Below, piece after piece: positions 62,944 to 64,000 of a DNA stretch of 64,000 nucleotides. A program made the translations under genes and the position numbers. Numbering within the stretch: the first letter of the stretch is position 1; every line of letters starts with the position of its first letter. The notes beneath the pieces are model-generated. The model did not search any database. It was not told the DNA's origin and saw only the letters and a program-made list of their open reading frames with translations. The DNA is from Pelobacter seleniigenes DSM 18267 (GTDB lineage: Bacteria > Desulfobacterota > Desulfuromonadia > Desulfuromonadales > Geopsychrobacteraceae), in contig NZ_JOMG01000002.1 in the NCBI RefSeq assembly GCF_000711225.1, positions 818,501-882,500 on the forward strand. The letters run 5' to 3'.

Positions 62944-63869
62944 ATGGAATCATCGGAACAATCCCGCTTTAACGATCTCTACCAACGTCACCTGCGCATG
63001 CTGAAGTTGCAGGGCAAAAGTGACAAGACCATCGATGTGTATGCCCGTGCGGTCCGCCGGGTGGCCCAGCATTTCGATTGCTGTCCCGACCGACTCTCGC
63101 CAGATCAACTGGAAGTCTACTTCGGCCAGTTGGTCGACTCCCACTCCTGGAGTACGGTCAAGGTCGACCGGAACGGCCTGCAATTCTTCTGGAAACATGT
63201 GCTCAAACAAAACTGGCAGTGGATCAACATCATCAAACCGCCAAAAATCCAATCCCTTCCGGACATTCTCACCACAGCAGAGGTGGAAATATTGCTGGCG
63301 ACGGCGCGCAAGCTGCGTTTCCGGGTGTTTTTCCTGACCACTTATTCCATGGGGCTCCGCCTGGAGGAGGCTCTGGCCCTCCAGGTTGGCGACATTGATG
63401 CGTTACAAAAACGGGTTCATATCCGTTGCGGAAAAGGCCGGAAGGATCGTTTTGTTCCCTTGCCCGACCTCACCTATCAGGCCTTGAGGGCCTTGTGGTC
63501 TGTGCATCGTCACCCGCATCTCCTCTTTCCAAATGCCAACGGGTCACCGCAGACGATCCGGCGGGCGACAACGCATATGGACCGGGGCGGCGTGCAGAAA
63601 ACGATCAAGGTCCTTGCCGCGCAGTGCGGGTTTAAAAAAAAATCACCACGCACTCTCTGCGCCACAGCTTTGCCACCCATCTGCTTGAACGCGGTCTGAG
63701 TCTGCGCCATATTCAGAATCTACTCGGTCATGCCAGTCCCACCACCACTGCCCGCTATGCTCACCTAACCAATGTCACTGAAAAAGAGTCTCTGCTCACC
63801 ATTAATCGCCTGATCAATTCCCTGCCTCTTTCTCTGGGAGGCGATGATGGATCTGAGCTCTATCGTTGA
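62944..63869 (+). CDS. IS91-associated tyrosine recombinase, -1 frameshift at an A9 run
   Basis: The first frame (62944-63699, 251 aa) has a SAM-like N-terminal domain ([20 protein letters not shown]) and the start of the catalytic domain ([21 protein letters not shown] with the first Arg; [12 protein letters not shown]). At the A9 run 63634-63642 a -1 shift enters the frame [43 protein letters not shown], which supplies HxxR, H and the Tyr. With the shift the product is 308 aa. The [10 protein letters not shown] part matches IS91-associated enzymes and not integron integrases, and the IntI-specific insert is absent. The unshifted product lacks the catalytic Tyr. Confidence 0.75.
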
Positions 63870-64000
63870 ACGATTTTACGATTCTTTCATGACCCAGTAT
63901 GCCGGCCGGTTGCGCCCTGGTCAGCGCCGTGCTCTTCGGGCCATCAGACGCTGCCGGACTCCCGCCGCAGGGGAGCTGTATCTCCGCTGTCCGGAATGCG
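63844..64000 (+). CDS. IS91-family transposase (5' part, runs off window)
   Basis: From [53 protein letters not shown]: the N-terminal zinc-ribbon region of IS91 transposases, before the HUH rolling-circle domain. It overlaps the shifted recombinase frame by 26 nt, pointing to coupled translation. Only 52 codons are visible. Confidence 0.85.
   Translation, partial: MMDLSSIVERFYDSFMTQYAGRLRPGQRRALRAIRRCRTPAAGELYLRCPEC

Larger units (their letters stand above)
62850..64000 (+). mobile_element. IS91-family element with accessory tyrosine recombinase (left part)
   Basis: A recombinase gene and, overlapping its end, an IS91-type transposase that continues beyond the window. The exact left end is not determined; a hairpin GGCCC-AATTCA-GGGCC at about 62907 may belong to its terminal region. 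It lies directly against the last visible attC site. Confidence 0.75.

Noticed and set aside
62944-63869. Tyrosine recombinase as the integron integrase IntI
   Set aside because: It lacks the IntI-specific insert between the catalytic patches, has the [10 protein letters not shown] segment of IS91-associated enzymes, and overlaps an IS91 transposase.

Overview
The window looks like the chromosome of a polarly flagellated, Gram-negative deltaproteobacterium of the Desulfuromonadales/Geobacter type. This is an inference from gene order (FlhF/FlhG next to FliA, CsrA/FliW next to flagellin, MotA/MotB-FliL-FliM-FliN-FliOPQR-FlhB-FlhA in one run, sigma-54-like promoter sites); no rRNA or tRNA gene is present to confirm it.

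Positions 1-48,000 are an almost complete flagellar locus, nearly all on the minus strand. Reading in the direction of transcription (right to left): a TPR protein, flgB, flgC, fliE, fliF, fliG, fliH, fliI, fliJ, motE-like, fliK, flgD, a flagellar operon protein and flgE (48.0-34.1 kb). Next come motA, motB, fliL, fliM, fliN, fliO, fliP, fliQ, fliR, flhB, flhA, flhF, flhG, fliA, a small membrane protein, flgF, flgG, flgA, flgH, flgI, flgJ, a DUF5610-like gene, flgM, flgN, flgK and flgL (33.6-12.6 kb). Last are csrA-fliW, two large flagellins, flaG, fliD, fliS, a fliT-like gene, a PilZ protein and a partial FliK-like gene (12.3-0 kb). A diguanylate cyclase is the only plus-strand gene there. 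Four sites with TAAA-N16-GCCGAAGA-like architecture suggest a FliA (sigma-28) regulon. Two sigma-54-like sites precede the TPR gene and motA. Two copies of a ~190-bp terminal-inverted-repeat element and one ~150-bp MITE-like element lie in this locus; one of them supplies the stop codon of flgC.

Positions 48.2-52.4 kb (plus strand) carry a glutathione-dependent formaldehyde detoxification pair (class III alcohol dehydrogenase and S-formylglutathione hydrolase), a short molybdopterin oxidoreductase whose predicted metal-ligand Cys lies at the formate-dehydrogenase position, and a small antibiotic-biosynthesis-monooxygenase-fold protein. A convergent 6-phosphofructokinase with residues of the pyrophosphate-dependent type follows.

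Positions 53.7-62.8 kb are an integron-type gene-cassette array. It holds unrelated small single-gene units all in one orientation, separated by palindromic attC-like sites (core RYYYAAC ... GTTRRRY, mostly 103-110 bp), with several gene stop codons lying inside the core site. Cargo includes a flavodoxin-like reductase, a small membrane protein, a Vat/CatB-like acetyltransferase with an AhpD-like protein, an SRPBCC protein, a methyltransferase and several unknowns. Two decayed REP-associated transposase (RAYT) remnants flank a GhrA-like reductase inside the array. No integron integrase is visible. The right, presumptive attI-proximal, side is cut by an IS91-family element with an accessory tyrosine recombinase (frameshifted at an A9 run) and a transposase that runs off the window.
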